Of a stretch of DNA of 64,000 nt, positions 17,574-26,801 are shown piece by piece. Below the pieces are notes generated by a model. The model ran no database searches, was not told the origin of the DNA, and saw nothing but the letters and a program-made list of their open reading frames with translations. Origin of the DNA: Comamonas sp009360615 (lineage in GTDB: Bacteria > Pseudomonadota > Gammaproteobacteria > Burkholderiales > Burkholderiaceae_C); NCBI RefSeq assembly GCF_035784015.1, contig NZ_JALKOW010000001.1, one strand, 5' to 3'. The stretch's first letter is position 1; each line of letters starts with the position of its first letter. Position numbers and translations under genes: made by a program.

Positions 17574-18038
17574 ATGAAAACCTTTCGCTCCTACTCCGAA
17601 GTGCTGGCCTCGATTGGGCAGGAAGTCGCCGTCAGCGACTGGATCACCATCACCCAGGCCCAGATCCAGATGTTTGCCGACGCCACGGGCGACCAGCAAT
17701 GGATTCACACCGATCCCGAGCGCGCTGCCCAGGGGCCGTTCGGCGCGCCGATTGCCCATGGCTTTCTCACGCTGTCCCTGCTGCCGCAGTTCTTCGAAGG
17801 CACTTTCAAGATCGAAGGTGCCAAGATGGGCGTGAACTACGGGCTCAACCGCGTGCGCTTCATGGCTCCTGTGCCTGTCAACAGCCGCTTGCGGGCGCGC
17901 ATGACCTTGCAGGCGGCGGAACGTATCGAGCCTGAGGGCATTCAGATGACCTGGCTGGTGACGGTGGAGCGCGAAGGCAGCGACAAGCCTGTATGCGTGG
18001 CCGAGTCGCTGGCGCGCAGCTTTGGTGCGGCGGCCTGA
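17574..18038 (+). CDS. MaoC-family (R)-specific enoyl-CoA hydratase-like protein
   Basis: 154-residue single hotdog-fold protein. The hydratase-2 motif is clear: ATGDQQWIHTDPERA with catalytic Asp40 and His45, followed by GPFGAPIAHGFLTLSLLPQF. Proteins of this size hydrate enoyl-CoAs in fatty-acid or polyhydroxyalkanoate metabolism and are often called NodN-like. It appears monocistronic, preceded by an A/T-rich palindrome and followed by a hairpin terminator. Confidence 0.9.
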   Translation: MKTFRSYSEVLASIGQEVAVSDWITITQAQIQMFADATGDQQWIHTDPERAAQGPFGAPIAHGFLTLSLLPQFFEGTFKIEGAKMGVNYGLNRVRFMAPVPVNSRLRARMTLQAAERIEPEGIQMTWLVTVEREGSDKPVCVAESLARSFGAAA

Positions 18039-18064
18039 TTCGCGGTGTAATTTTCAAGCTATGA

Positions 18065-18098
18065 AAAAAGCCCCTTGGCTTGTGCCTTGGGGCTTTTT
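18065..18098. terminator. Bidirectional terminator after the MaoC gene
   Basis: AAAAAGCCCC and GGGGCTTTTT form a 10-bp stem around a 14-base loop. T-runs lie on both strands, and it sits between convergent genes. Confidence 0.75.
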
Positions 18099-18140
18099 AT
18101 TGAGCCGCACCTCGCAAAGCAGGGTGCTGCGCAGAGTCCG

Positions 18141-18449
18141 TCATTCGCCATAGTTGTCCAGCAAACCGGCCTTGCCTGCGGCAATGGTCTCCTGGCGCAC
18201 TTGCTCACGGCTGAGGTTGCTCGATGCCTGTTGCTGGGACAGGGGCATATAGGAGTCGCCGACGAGTTGCATCTGCCCCTTGGCCATGGCGTCCTGCACC
18301 TGGGCCTTGACCTGGGCACGGGTCAGGGTGGATTGACCTGCAACTTCGGGAGGGTAGTGGTCGCCGGTGAAGTCAAAGCTTGCAGCCTGTGCAGCGGCGG
18401 CGGACATGGCCAGGGCGGCAACGATGGCAAAGCGGTTGGCGTATTTCAT
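18141..18449 (-). CDS. DUF4148 family secreted protein
   Basis: 102-residue small exported protein. The Sec signal peptide ends AAAAQA-AS near residue 22. The remainder has the DUF4148 pattern of two similar segments: LTRAQVKAQVQDAMAKG and LSREQVRQETIAAGKAG. The function is unknown; these proteins are numerous in Burkholderiales. It is monocistronic. Confidence 0.85.
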   Translation of the reverse strand: MKYANRFAIVAALAMSAAAAQAASFDFTGDHYPPEVAGQSTLTRAQVKAQVQDAMAKGQMQLVGDSYMPLSQQQASSNLSREQVRQETIAAGKAGLLDNYGE

Positions 18450-18565
18450 GATTCGTCCTTTGGTACGTCGGGCCTGCAGTCCTGGCGGATATCGTCGGTC
18501 GGCTGCAAGTCCATGAGTCGTACTTTAGGACGATCTAATCAGGAGAAAAACCCCCTGTTGCGCAA

Positions 18566-18594
18566 CTTATTGTTCCGAAATTAGAGACAATAAG
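18566..18594. repeat. Hairpin just downstream of trmL
   Basis: CTTATTGT and ACAATAAG form an 8-bp inverted repeat around 13 bases, beginning eight bases past the trmL stop. There is no long T-run after it on the trmL strand, so it is a weak terminator candidate at best. Confidence 0.35.
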
Positions 18595-18601
18595 CGGGAA
18601 C

Positions 18602-19096
18602 TTAAAGCGCAGTCTTGGGCTCTGCAAGGGCGGCACCCGCGAAACCCTGCTGGCGCCAGGCTTCAAACACCGTCACGGCTACGGCATTGGACAGGTTCAG
18701 GCTGCGTTGAGAGGCCAGCATGGGCAGGCGCAGTCGCTGCTCGTTGGGGAACTGGGCGCGCACCTCGGGCGGCAAGCCCTTGCTTTCAGAGCCAAAGACC
18801 AGCCAGTCGCCCGCCTTGAATTCCATGGCATGGGCGGGACTGCTGCTGTGCGTGGTCATGGCAAACATGCGCTCGCGCTGGGGCTGGCAGCTTGCGAGGA
18901 AAGCTTCCCAGCTGGCGTGGCGGGCCACATTGGCGTACTCGTGATAGTCCAGTCCGGCACGGCGCATATGCCGGTCTTCCATGGAAAAGCCCAGCGGCTC
19001 GATCAGGTGCAGGCTGCAACCGGTATTGGCGGCCAGGCGGATGACATTGCCCGTATTGGGGGGAATCTCGGGCGCCACAAGAACGATATGAAACAT
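18602..19096 (-). CDS. trmL: tRNA (cytidine/uridine-34-2'-O)-methyltransferase TrmL
   Basis: 164-residue SPOUT methyltransferase that 2'-O-methylates the wobble base of tRNA-Leu isoacceptors. It starts MFHIVLVAPEIPPNTGNVIRLAANTGC, the TrmL N-terminus. It contains LVFGSESKGLP, and LPMLASQRSLNLSNAVAVTVFEAWRQ, which forms the knotted SAM site. The length matches the family. Confidence 0.95.
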   Translation of the reverse strand: MFHIVLVAPEIPPNTGNVIRLAANTGCSLHLIEPLGFSMEDRHMRRAGLDYHEYANVARHASWEAFLASCQPQRERMFAMTTHSSSPAHAMEFKAGDWLVFGSESKGLPPEVRAQFPNEQRLRLPMLASQRSLNLSNAVAVTVFEAWRQQGFAGAALAEPKTAL

Positions 19097-19166
19097 GGGG
19101 CGCTATTGTGCCGCCCGGCTCGTACCCACGCTGCCGCCCCTGCAGTTCCAGACTGACAGGTACGGG

Positions 19167-19907
19167 TCAAGGCGTGCGCGCCAGCACGACGGCGCTGACC
19201 GAGGCTGCGCCCGCCGAAAGCAGGCAGCGGGCCAGCGCATCCAGCGTGGCGCCGGTCGTCATCACGTCGTCCAGCAGCACGATATCCTGACCCTCGATCA
19301 GAGGCCTTCGCGCAGGCACGAGGCTGAAGACATCCCGCAGCCGGCGCAGTCGCTGCTCCCGGCTGGAGGCATGCTGGGGCCGCTCCAGATGCTTGCGCTG
19401 CACGGCGCCGTTCAGCAAGGGCAAGGGCCTGTCGTACTGCTCAGACAGGACATGTGCCAGCAGCAGGCAGTGATCGAAGCCACGCTCGCGCACGCGCTCA
19501 CTGGAGGTCGGCATGGGCAGCAAGGGACCGCAGGTCCGCAACAGCTCCCGGACCTCGGGATGGCCGGCCATCAGCCTTCCCAGACTGCGCGCCAACCCCA
19601 GGTCGGCCTGGAATTTGTAGCGTGTGATCAGGTCCTGCCAGGGATAGGCATAGTCCAGTACGCTGATGCAGCGTTGGAGCCGGGGTGGCTGCAGGAGGCA
19701 GCTGCCGCAGAGGCTGACCAGGGACGGCAGCGGCAAGGCGCAGCCGTGGCAGCGATGTTTCTGCCCGGCCCAGCGCGCGTGGCAGTCGTGGCATATACGT
19801 GGCCCGGGCCATCGTCCGCAGACTGCGCACAGGCTGGGCAGGGCATCCAGCCAGCGTTGCTGCTGGCGGCGCAGGTGCGAAAGCCATGTCGCATGAAGGT
19901 CGGGCAT
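19167..19907 (-). CDS. ComF-family phosphoribosyltransferase-like protein
   Basis: 246-residue ComF homologue. The N-terminal zinc-ribbon-like region has four CxxC-type pairs between residues 27 and 70 (CAVC, CHDC, CHGC, CGSC). The C-terminal phosphoribosyltransferase fold has the PRPP motif VLLDDVMTTGATLDA (residues 211-225). In naturally competent bacteria ComF takes part in DNA uptake; here the role is inferred only. The start is placed at ATG 19907. Longer in-frame starts run antisense through the divergent methyltransferase gene. Confidence 0.88.
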   Translation of the reverse strand: MPDLHATWLSHLRRQQQRWLDALPSLCAVCGRWPGPRICHDCHARWAGQKHRCHGCALPLPSLVSLCGSCLLQPPRLQRCISVLDYAYPWQDLITRYKFQADLGLARSLGRLMAGHPEVRELLRTCGPLLPMPTSSERVRERGFDHCLLLAHVLSEQYDRPLPLLNGAVQRKHLERPQHASSREQRLRRLRDVFSLVPARRPLIEGQDIVLLDDVMTTGATLDALARCLLSAGAASVSAVVLARTP

Positions 19908-19997
19908 GGAATCAATATACTCGCGCCGCATTGATCCTCTATCCGGCAGCTGGTGAGCGAAACCCTTCTTCACCCATCTGCCCGCTCCTGTCTGCCC

Positions 19998-20906
19998 ATG
20001 TCTCACGCCTTGCCACCGACCATTGATTCCATCGCTGCCAACCGTTGGCAGATGGCCGCTCCGGCCGAGTCCCCCTGGTTGCACGAGGAGGTGGCCAGCC
20101 GCATGCAGCAGAGGCTGGACTGGATCGTGAAGCCGCCCGAGACCTGGTGCCACTGGGAGCCGGTACGCGGTGGCATGCAGGCACACCAACTGCTGCGCGA
20201 GCGCTATCCGCAGGCCGAATGCACGCTCTACGAGCCCGTGGCGCGGCGCGAGGCGGTGGCCCAGGACAGGCTGGGCAGCCGCTGGTGGCAGCTCTCGCGC
20301 TGGAAGGGGGCGGCCGTGCACATGGCCGAGCCTGCGGACGGCAGCATGGACATGCTCTGGGCCAATATGCTGCTGCATACAGCAGCCGACCCGCAGGCCC
20401 TGATAGAGCACTGGCACAAGGCGCTCAAGGTCGATGGCTATGTCATGTTCTCCTGCCTCGGGCCGGATACGGTTCAGCAACTGCACAGGCTCTACGCCGA
20501 GCTGGGCTGGGGCCCGGCAGGCCACAGCTTCACCGATATGCATGACTGGGGCGACATGCTGGTGCATTCGGGCTTTGCCGAGCCCGTGATGGACATGGAG
20601 CGCATCACCCTGACCTTCGCCACGCCGCAGCGTCTGCTGCAGGAGCTGCGCGAGCTGGGCCGCAATCTGCACCCCGGGCGTTTTGCCGGCCTGCGCGGTC
20701 GCGGCTGGAAGGCCGGGCTGCTGCAGAAAATTGAGGAGCGCTGGGCCGACAAGCAGCCCGATGGCCAGCTCTCGCTGACCTTTGAGATCGTCTATGGCCA
20801 CGCCTACAAACCGCAGCCCAAGCTCCGCCTGGAGGCCAATAGCGCCGTGTCGCTGGAAGACATGAAGGCCATGCTCAGGCAGCCGCGCAACACGGGTTTG
20901 CGATAG
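19998..20906 (+). CDS. BioC-like SAM-dependent methyltransferase
   Basis: 302-residue protein resembling the BioC branch of class I methyltransferases: MDMLWANMLLHTAADPQALIEHWHKALKVDGYVMFSCLGPDTVQQL is the strand 4-5 region. Glycine-rich motif I is degenerate (around CHWEPVRGGMQAHQLL), so the reaction is uncertain. BioC methylates malonyl-ACP to begin biotin synthesis, but no bio genes are nearby. It is divergent from the ComF gene. The first ATG after the divergent region is used; a GTG at 19953 is an alternative. Confidence 0.75.
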   Translation: MSHALPPTIDSIAANRWQMAAPAESPWLHEEVASRMQQRLDWIVKPPETWCHWEPVRGGMQAHQLLRERYPQAECTLYEPVARREAVAQDRLGSRWWQLSRWKGAAVHMAEPADGSMDMLWANMLLHTAADPQALIEHWHKALKVDGYVMFSCLGPDTVQQLHRLYAELGWGPAGHSFTDMHDWGDMLVHSGFAEPVMDMERITLTFATPQRLLQELRELGRNLHPGRFAGLRGRGWKAGLLQKIEERWADKQPDGQLSLTFEIVYGHAYKPQPKLRLEANSAVSLEDMKAMLRQPRNTGLR

Positions 20907-21485
20907 CACATCTGTCGTTTTCCGGTCATTGATTCGGCACAAAGCTGCCTACAATTTCCCCTAGTCAGTTCATGGATAGCAGCTATCCTTCGGGCTTCTC
21001 TCCTGCCTGAAGGACCACAGACAGTGCGGCCCGAGCCGCCAGGGGAGATATCGGGTGTTTCGCTTTGCCAAGGGGACTGGCCAGCGGGTTCGACAGCGGC
21101 CGGTTTTCGCATTTCATCACCACCACAGGCCAGCCTTGTGCTGCGCTGACGCATCCCTGTACCCGGCGGTGCCCGCGGTACAGCAGCGTTCCAGCTCCCC
21201 GCTTTCTGTCTTGGCTGCCAGGCCAGTTTCAGCCATGTCCGGCGTTTGCCGCGAGATGCGCTTGCCAGTACGAGTTTCGAGTCCGGTCAGGCTTGCCTGC
21301 GCAAGCACGATTGGCATGGGTTTCCGGTACATGCATTAGTGAATGCGCGCAGACAGTGCTATCAAATTCTGGGGCATGCTGCGATGAAGTTCGCGAGGTA
21401 GTGTGAGTGTCACAGCCTTCCGGCCTGCAGCGGCGGAAGTGGTGTGAGCAAGTGGACAACTGAGGCTTTGAGGTAAGTGAAAACG
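20907..21485. other. Long leader/intergenic region before the cox operon
   Basis: About 580 bases upstream of ctaC. It contains only short open frames without protein-like features. A TACAAT at 20950 could be a -10, but the nearest -35-like hexamer is badly spaced. GAGGT precedes the ctaC start. Confidence 0.45.
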
Positions 21486-23057
21486 ATGAAAAACATTTCC
21501 ACCAAGCTGGTTTCCGGGAGTTTGGCCTTGGCGGCGTGGGGCGGTTCCATGGCCTATGCGGCGCAGGATCTGCCGGGAGGCCCTGCCGTCAACCAGCTCA
21601 ATCTGCATCCGCCTGTGACACGCATCGCCGCGGAGCAACACTGGCTGCACTGGATGATGCTCATCATCTGCACGGTAATCTTTGTCGCCGTGTTCGGGGT
21701 GATGTTCTATTCCATCTGGAAGCATCGCAAGTCCCAGGGAGCCAAGGCCGCGAACTTCCATGAATCGGTCAAGGTGGAAGTGGCCTGGACGGTGACTCCC
21801 TTCGTCATCGTGATTCTGATGGCGCTGCCGGCCACCAAGGTACTGGTGGCGCAGAAGGACACGACGAATGCCGACCTCACGATCAAGGCCACCGGCTACC
21901 AATGGAAATGGGGCTATGACTACCTGAACGGCGAGGGCGAAGGCCTGGGCTTTGTATCCACGCTGGATACCGCCCAGCGCCAGATGTCCAACAGCGGCGA
22001 TGTGAGCAGCGCGCCCAGCGACTATCTGCTGAGAGTCGACAACCCGCTGGTCGTGCCCGTGGGCAAGAAGGTGCGCATCATCACCACGGCCAACGATGTG
22101 ATTCACTCCTTCATGGTGCCGGCCTTCGGCATCAAGCAGGACGCGATCCCCGGCTTTGTGCGCGACACCTGGTTCAAGGCCGAGAAGACCGGCGACTACT
22201 ACGGCCAGTGCGCCGAACTGTGCGGCAAGGAACATGCCTACATGCCCATCCATGTGAAGGTGCTGTCTGCCGAGGGGTACAGCGCCTGGGTGGCCGAAGA
22301 AAAGAAGAAGCTGGCCGCCAAGGCCGATGATCCCAACAAGGTCTGGACACTGGCCGATCTGGTGGCTCGTGGCGAAAAAGTCTATGCCGCCAACTGCGCG
22401 GCCTGCCACCAGGCCAACGGCAAGGGCGCCGGTCCCATCAAGCCGCTGGACGGCAGTCCCGTGGTGCTGGGGCCCACGGCCGACATGATGCATGCCGTGC
22501 TCGAAGGCCGCGCCAACGGTGCCATGCCGGCCTGGAAGCAGCTGAGCGACACCGAGCTGGCTGCGGTGGTGACCTTTGCCAAGAACCACTGGAGCAACCA
22601 GACCGGCCAGCTGGTGCAGCCCGCCCAGTTTGTGGCTGCGCGCGGCGGCAAGTTTCCTGAAGGCGGCGGCAGTGCGGCATCCGCAGCTCCGGCTGCCGAC
22701 TCAGCTGCTCCCGCACAAGGTGCAGCCGCCGCCAGCGACGCTGGCCCTTATCAGGTCTTTTTCGAGACCGGCAAGAGCGCGCTGGACGACAAGGCCCAGG
22801 CCGCAGTGAAGAAGGCGGCCGAGTACTGGACGGCCCACAAGGACGGCAAGATTGTCCTGTCGGGCTTTGTGGACTCCACCGGCAACGCCGACAAGAACGC
22901 GGAGCTGGCCAAGGAGCGAGCCAAGGCGGTGGCCAAGCTGCTGGAGGACAGTGGCATTGCGGGTGACCGCATCGAGCTGCGCAAGCCCGAGACCATCACG
23001 GCTGCAGCAGGCGCGGACCAGCAGGCACGCCGTGTTGACATCACGGCCGCGAAGTAA
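21486..23057 (+). CDS. ctaC: Cytochrome c oxidase subunit II with C-terminal cytochrome c and OmpA-like domains
   Basis: 523-residue aa3-type oxidase subunit II. After a signal peptide (about 1-26) come two membrane helices (about 55-75 and 97-117) and the cupredoxin domain. CuA ligands are His207, Cys242, Glu244, Cys246, His250 and Met253. A fused cytochrome c domain follows (C304-x2-C307-H308, probable ligand Met347), making this a caa3-like subunit. After an Ala/Pro-rich linker (395-420) there is an OmpA-like domain (421-523) with the D463...R478 pattern used for peptidoglycan binding. A GTG nine bases upstream is an alternative start, but GAGGT spacing favours this ATG. Confidence 0.92.
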   Translation: MKNISTKLVSGSLALAAWGGSMAYAAQDLPGGPAVNQLNLHPPVTRIAAEQHWLHWMMLIICTVIFVAVFGVMFYSIWKHRKSQGAKAANFHESVKVEVAWTVTPFVIVILMALPATKVLVAQKDTTNADLTIKATGYQWKWGYDYLNGEGEGLGFVSTLDTAQRQMSNSGDVSSAPSDYLLRVDNPLVVPVGKKVRIITTANDVIHSFMVPAFGIKQDAIPGFVRDTWFKAEKTGDYYGQCAELCGKEHAYMPIHVKVLSAEGYSAWVAEEKKKLAAKADDPNKVWTLADLVARGEKVYAANCAACHQANGKGAGPIKPLDGSPVVLGPTADMMHAVLEGRANGAMPAWKQLSDTELAAVVTFAKNHWSNQTGQLVQPAQFVAARGGKFPEGGGSAASAAPAADSAAPAQGAAAASDAGPYQVFFETGKSALDDKAQAAVKKAAEYWTAHKDGKIVLSGFVDSTGNADKNAELAKERAKAVAKLLEDSGIAGDRIELRKPETITAAAGADQQARRVDITAAK

Positions 23058-23091
23058 GCCCCGGGTATAGAGACCGATTGGAGAAAAGAAT

Positions 23092-24735
23092 ATGAGCGCC
23101 GTAGTTCCTCCCGTCCACACCCATGAGGGCCATGGTCACGACCATGGGCACGACGACCATCACCACGCCATGCCCTCGGGCTGGCGTCGCTGGCTGTTTG
23201 CCACCAATCACAAGGACATCGGAACGATGTACCTGCTGTTCTCCTTCACCATGCTGATGGTGGGAGGCATTCTGGCCATGCTGATCCGTGCCGAGCTGTT
23301 CGAGCCCGGCCTGCAGATCGTCAACCCCGAGCTGTTCAACCAGCTGACCACCATGCACGGCCTGATCATGGTGTTCGGTGCCATCATGCCGGCCTTCGTG
23401 GGCTTCGCGAACTGGATGCTGCCGCTGCAGATCGGTGCTTCAGACATGGCGTTTGCGCGCATGAACAACTTCAGCTTCTGGCTGCTGATTCCCGCCGGCA
23501 TCATGCTGGTGGGCTCGTTCTTCATGCCCGGCGGCGCGCCGGCGGCCGGTTGGACGCTGTATGCGCCGCTGACGCTGCAGATGGGGCCTTCCATGGACAC
23601 CAGCATCTTTGCCATGCACATCATGGGTGCCAGCTCCATCATGGGCGCGATCAACATCATCGTCACCATCCTCAACATGCGCGCACCCGGCATGACGCTG
23701 ATGAAGATGCCGCTGTTTGCCTGGACCTGGCTGATCACCGCCTATCTGCTGATCGCCGTGATGCCGGTGCTGGCGGGCGCCATCACCATGACGCTGACCG
23801 ACCGCCACTTCGGCACCAGCTTCTTCAACCCTGCGGGCGGCGGCGATCCGGTGATGTACCAGCACATCTTCTGGTTCTTCGGCCACCCCGAGGTCTACAT
23901 CATGATCCTGCCGGCCTTCGGCATCGTCAGCCAGATCGTGCCCGCCTTCAGCCGCAAGAAGCTCTTCGGCTATACCTCCATGGTCTATGCCGTGGCGGCC
24001 ATTGCCATCCTGTCCTTCATCGTCTGGGCGCACCACATGTTCACCACGGGCATGCCGGTCACGGGTCAGCTGTTCTTCATGTACGCGACCATGCTGATCT
24101 CCGTGCCCACGGCCGTGAAGGTGTTCAACTGGACGGCCACCATGTGGCGCGGCTCCATGAGCTTCGAGACTCCGATGCTGTTTGCCGTAGGCTTCATCTT
24201 CGTGTTCACCATGGGTGGATTCACGGGACTGATCCTGTCCATGGCGCCCATCGACATCCAGCTGCAGGACACCTATTACGTGGTGGCCCACTTCCACTAT
24301 GTGCTGGTGGCCGGCTCGCTGTTCTCCATGTTCGCCGGCTATTACTACTGGTCACCCAAGTGGACGGGCGTGATGTATTCCGAGACGCGCGGCCGCATCC
24401 ATTTCTGGGGCTCGCTGATCTTCTTCAACATCACCTTTTTTCCCATGCACTTCCTGGGTCTGGCCGGAATGCCGCGTCGCTATGCCGACTACCCCATGCA
24501 GTTCGCCGACTTCAACATGATTGCCTCGATCGGCGGCTTCGGCTTCGGCCTGATGCAGGTGTATTTCTTCCTGTTCGTCGTCTGGCCTGCGATGCGCGGT
24601 CACGGCGAGAAGGCGCCGCAAAAGCCCTGGGAAGCGGCCGAAGGTCTGGAGTGGGAAGTGCCTTCTCCGGCTCCGTTCCACACCTTCGAGACGCCACCCA
24701 AGCTCGACGAAACCGCCACCAAGGTGATCGGTTGA
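23092..24735 (+). CDS. ctaD: Cytochrome c oxidase subunit I
   Basis: 547-residue haem-copper oxidase catalytic subunit with 12 membrane helices. Visible signatures include MHGLIMVFGAIMP with the low-spin haem His, WFFGHPEVYIMILPAFGIVS (CuB His and cross-linked Tyr region), VWAHHMFTTG (two further CuB His) and VVAHFHYVL (haem a3 and low-spin haem ligands). The N-terminus carries a His/Asp-rich stretch (residues 8-25) before the first helix. It is 34 bases downstream of ctaC and heads the assembly genes. Confidence 0.97.
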   Translation: MSAVVPPVHTHEGHGHDHGHDDHHHAMPSGWRRWLFATNHKDIGTMYLLFSFTMLMVGGILAMLIRAELFEPGLQIVNPELFNQLTTMHGLIMVFGAIMPAFVGFANWMLPLQIGASDMAFARMNNFSFWLLIPAGIMLVGSFFMPGGAPAAGWTLYAPLTLQMGPSMDTSIFAMHIMGASSIMGAINIIVTILNMRAPGMTLMKMPLFAWTWLITAYLLIAVMPVLAGAITMTLTDRHFGTSFFNPAGGGDPVMYQHIFWFFGHPEVYIMILPAFGIVSQIVPAFSRKKLFGYTSMVYAVAAIAILSFIVWAHHMFTTGMPVTGQLFFMYATMLISVPTAVKVFNWTATMWRGSMSFETPMLFAVGFIFVFTMGGFTGLILSMAPIDIQLQDTYYVVAHFHYVLVAGSLFSMFAGYYYWSPKWTGVMYSETRGRIHFWGSLIFFNITFFPMHFLGLAGMPRRYADYPMQFADFNMIASIGGFGFGLMQVYFFLFVVWPAMRGHGEKAPQKPWEAAEGLEWEVPSPAPFHTFETPPKLDETATKVIG

Positions 24736-24745
24736 GGAGGCGCGC

Positions 24746-24856
24746 ATGACGACGCAGGAGCAACGCAAGGCGAACCGGAGGCTGGGGCTGATCCTGGCCT
24801 CCACGGCTGCCGTGTTCTTTATCGGCTTTGTGGTGAAGATGGCCTGGCTGCACTGA
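24746..24856 (+). CDS. Small cytochrome oxidase assembly protein
   Basis: A 36-residue single-helix protein, MTTQEQRKANRRLGLILAST followed by a hydrophobic stretch ending KMAWLH. GAGGAGG lies six bases upstream of the ATG. Tiny proteins of this form are usual between ctaD and ctaG in Burkholderiales and are annotated as oxidase small assembly proteins. The mechanism is unknown. Confidence 0.8.
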   Translation: MTTQEQRKANRRLGLILASTAAVFFIGFVVKMAWLH

Positions 24857-24891
24857 GGCAGGCCGATGGCAACCGAGTGAAGGAGCTTGAG

Positions 24892-25506
24892 GTGAGCATA
24901 GCCAAGGAAAACGCAAAGATGGTGGGCAAGCTGGCGATCGTTGCCCTGGGCATGTTTGCGTTCGGCTATGTGCTCATTCCCATCTACAAGCATATCTGCG
25001 AGTTGACGGGCATCAACATCCTGTCGCTGTCCGAAAAGCAGGTACCCGGTGCCGGCGTGGCGGGCCGCGACGTGAAGCTTCCGTCCAACAGCCAGATCGA
25101 CACCAGCCGCACCATCACCGTGGAGTTCGATGCCAATGCACGCGGACCCTGGGACTTCAAGCCGGCCAGGCGTTCGGTGCAGGTCCACCCCGGCGAGCTG
25201 GCCACGGTGATGTACGAATTCCAGAATGTGCAGAACCGGCGCATGGCCGCTCAGGCCATCCCCAGCTATGCGCCGCGCCAGGCCACGGCCTTCTTCAACA
25301 AGCTGGAGTGCTTCTGCTTTTCGCAGTACACGCTGGAGCCCGGCGAGAAGCGCGAGTGGCCGGTGGCCTTTGTCATCGATCCGCGTATCTCCAGGGATGT
25401 GAAGACCATCACGCTGTCCTACACCTTCTTCGAGGTGGGCGGCAAGACCCCTGCGGCGCCCGCGAGCAGCACGGCTGCTGTCGTCACACCCGGAGGCAGT
25501 TCATGA
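24892..25506 (+). CDS. ctaG: Cytochrome c oxidase assembly protein CtaG (Cox11)
   Basis: 204-residue Cox11-family copper chaperone that delivers copper to CuB of subunit I. One N-terminal membrane helix (about 12-33) precedes a periplasmic Ig-like domain with the copper-binding LECFCFSQ motif. A GTG at 24892 with AAGGAG six bases before it is the best start; an earlier in-frame GTG at 24877 lacks a ribosome site. The stop overlaps the start of the DUF2970 gene (ATGA). Confidence 0.94.
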   Translation: MSIAKENAKMVGKLAIVALGMFAFGYVLIPIYKHICELTGINILSLSEKQVPGAGVAGRDVKLPSNSQIDTSRTITVEFDANARGPWDFKPARRSVQVHPGELATVMYEFQNVQNRRMAAQAIPSYAPRQATAFFNKLECFCFSQYTLEPGEKREWPVAFVIDPRISRDVKTITLSYTFFEVGGKTPAAPASSTAAVVTPGGSS

Positions 25507-25700
25507 CGCAGGACGCCAGGAAGACCGGTTTCTGGCGCAGCATTGTGGCCGTCGCCTGGGCCATGCTGGGCGTGCGCAAGGGCAAGGAGTACGAAAAGGA
25601 TTTCGCCAGCATCACGCCGCTGCATGTGATTGCCGTGGGGCTGGTGGCGATTTTTGCCTTGGTGTTAGCGTTGATATGGATCGTCAACCTGGTCGTTTAG
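25503..25700 (+). CDS. DUF2970 small membrane protein
   Basis: 65 residues: WRSIVAVAWAMLGVRKGKEYEKDF followed by one strong membrane helix (about 43-63). This is the DUF2970 pattern usual in betaproteobacterial cox loci. It overlaps ctaG by four bases, so it is translationally coupled. The function is unknown. Confidence 0.85.
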   Translation: MTQDARKTGFWRSIVAVAWAMLGVRKGKEYEKDFASITPLHVIAVGLVAIFALVLALIWIVNLVV

Positions 25701-25788
25701 CCTTGGCTGAAACAGGTGTGGCGAATGCAGTGCCAGTGATAGTGGAGCGTCGGTCAGAACAACGATCAACAGAGTCAGGAGCCGAGTG

Positions 25789-26670
25789 ATGAGTGCAATC
25801 CCGCAGGGCGCAACCCCTTACTACTATGTACCAGCCGAATCCAGCCACCCCGTGATGGCGGCCATCGGCCTGTTCTTCGTGATCCTGGGTGCCGGCACCT
25901 GGATCAACGGCCACGAGTGGGGAATGTATTCCCTGTTCGTCGGCCTGGTCTGGTGGCTGGCCGTGCTGTTCGTCTGGTTCCGTGATGCGGCGCGCGAGAG
26001 CGAGGCCGGGCTCAACAGCCGCAAGATCGACCTGTCCTACCGATGGAGCATGAGCTGGTTCATCTTCTCGGAGGTGATGTTCTTCGGCGCCTTCTTCACG
26101 GCGCTGTGGTGGGCGCGCGCGCACTCGGTGCCGGCGCTGGGCAGTCTGGCCAACGAGCTGCTCTGGCCCAACTTCCAGGCCGTGTGGCCCAGCGTGGCTC
26201 CCGGCGCCACGGCGTCGCCCGCGAATATCGTCGAGCCCTTCAAGACCGTGGGCCCGTTCTGGCTGCCCACGATCAACACGGCGCTGCTGCTGAGCTCGGG
26301 CGTGACGCTGACTATCGCCCACCATGCGCTGCAGCTCAACAACCGCGCGCGCTGCATCGGCTTCATGTGGATGACCGTGATCCTGGGCTTCGTCTTCCTC
26401 TGCGTGCAGGGCTACGAGTACCACCATCTCTACAACGACTACAACCTCAAGCTCAACTCCGGTGTCTTCGGCTCCACCTTCTACATGCTGACGGGCTTTC
26501 ACGGCTTCCACGTGCTGGTCGGCATGCTGATGCTGTTCTTCATCACCATCCGCCTGATGAAGGGCGACTTTAGCGACAAGCACCACTTCGGCTTTGAAGG
26601 TGCGGCCTGGTACTGGCACTTTGTGGACGTGGTCTGGGTGTTTCTCTACATCCTGGTGTACTGGATGTAA
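25789..26670 (+). CDS. ctaE: Cytochrome c oxidase subunit III
   Basis: 293-residue membrane subunit with seven helices. It includes the conserved WSMSWFIFSEVMFFGAFF and the C-terminal FEGAAWYWHFVDVVWVFLYILVYW, hallmark of subunit III. An insert of about 30 residues between helices III and IV is common in this group. AGGAG six bases before ATG 25789 decides the start over an adjacent GTG. It stabilises proton uptake by subunit I. Confidence 0.96.
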   Translation: MSAIPQGATPYYYVPAESSHPVMAAIGLFFVILGAGTWINGHEWGMYSLFVGLVWWLAVLFVWFRDAARESEAGLNSRKIDLSYRWSMSWFIFSEVMFFGAFFTALWWARAHSVPALGSLANELLWPNFQAVWPSVAPGATASPANIVEPFKTVGPFWLPTINTALLLSSGVTLTIAHHALQLNNRARCIGFMWMTVILGFVFLCVQGYEYHHLYNDYNLKLNSGVFGSTFYMLTGFHGFHVLVGMLMLFFITIRLMKGDFSDKHHFGFEGAAWYWHFVDVVWVFLYILVYWM

Positions 26671-26801
26671 GACACTCAAAAATAGCAGCGTCTTGCGCAA
26701 TTCCAGCATTGATTTCAGCAGTAAATGATGCCGAAGTCATTGAAGGGAAGGTGCAAGGCGCTTTTATTTTGGGAGCACCAGGAATCGCTCCGACCAAGCG
26801 C

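Noticed and set aside
19908..20942. N-terminal extension of the ComF gene by about 345 codons
   Set aside because: The extension is antisense to the BioC-like methyltransferase and has no family match; ComF proteins are about 240 residues.
20930..20955. Promoter of the cox operon (TTGATT ... TACAAT)
   Set aside because: The spacing is 15 bases and the -35 match is weak; it is also more than 500 bases from ctaC.
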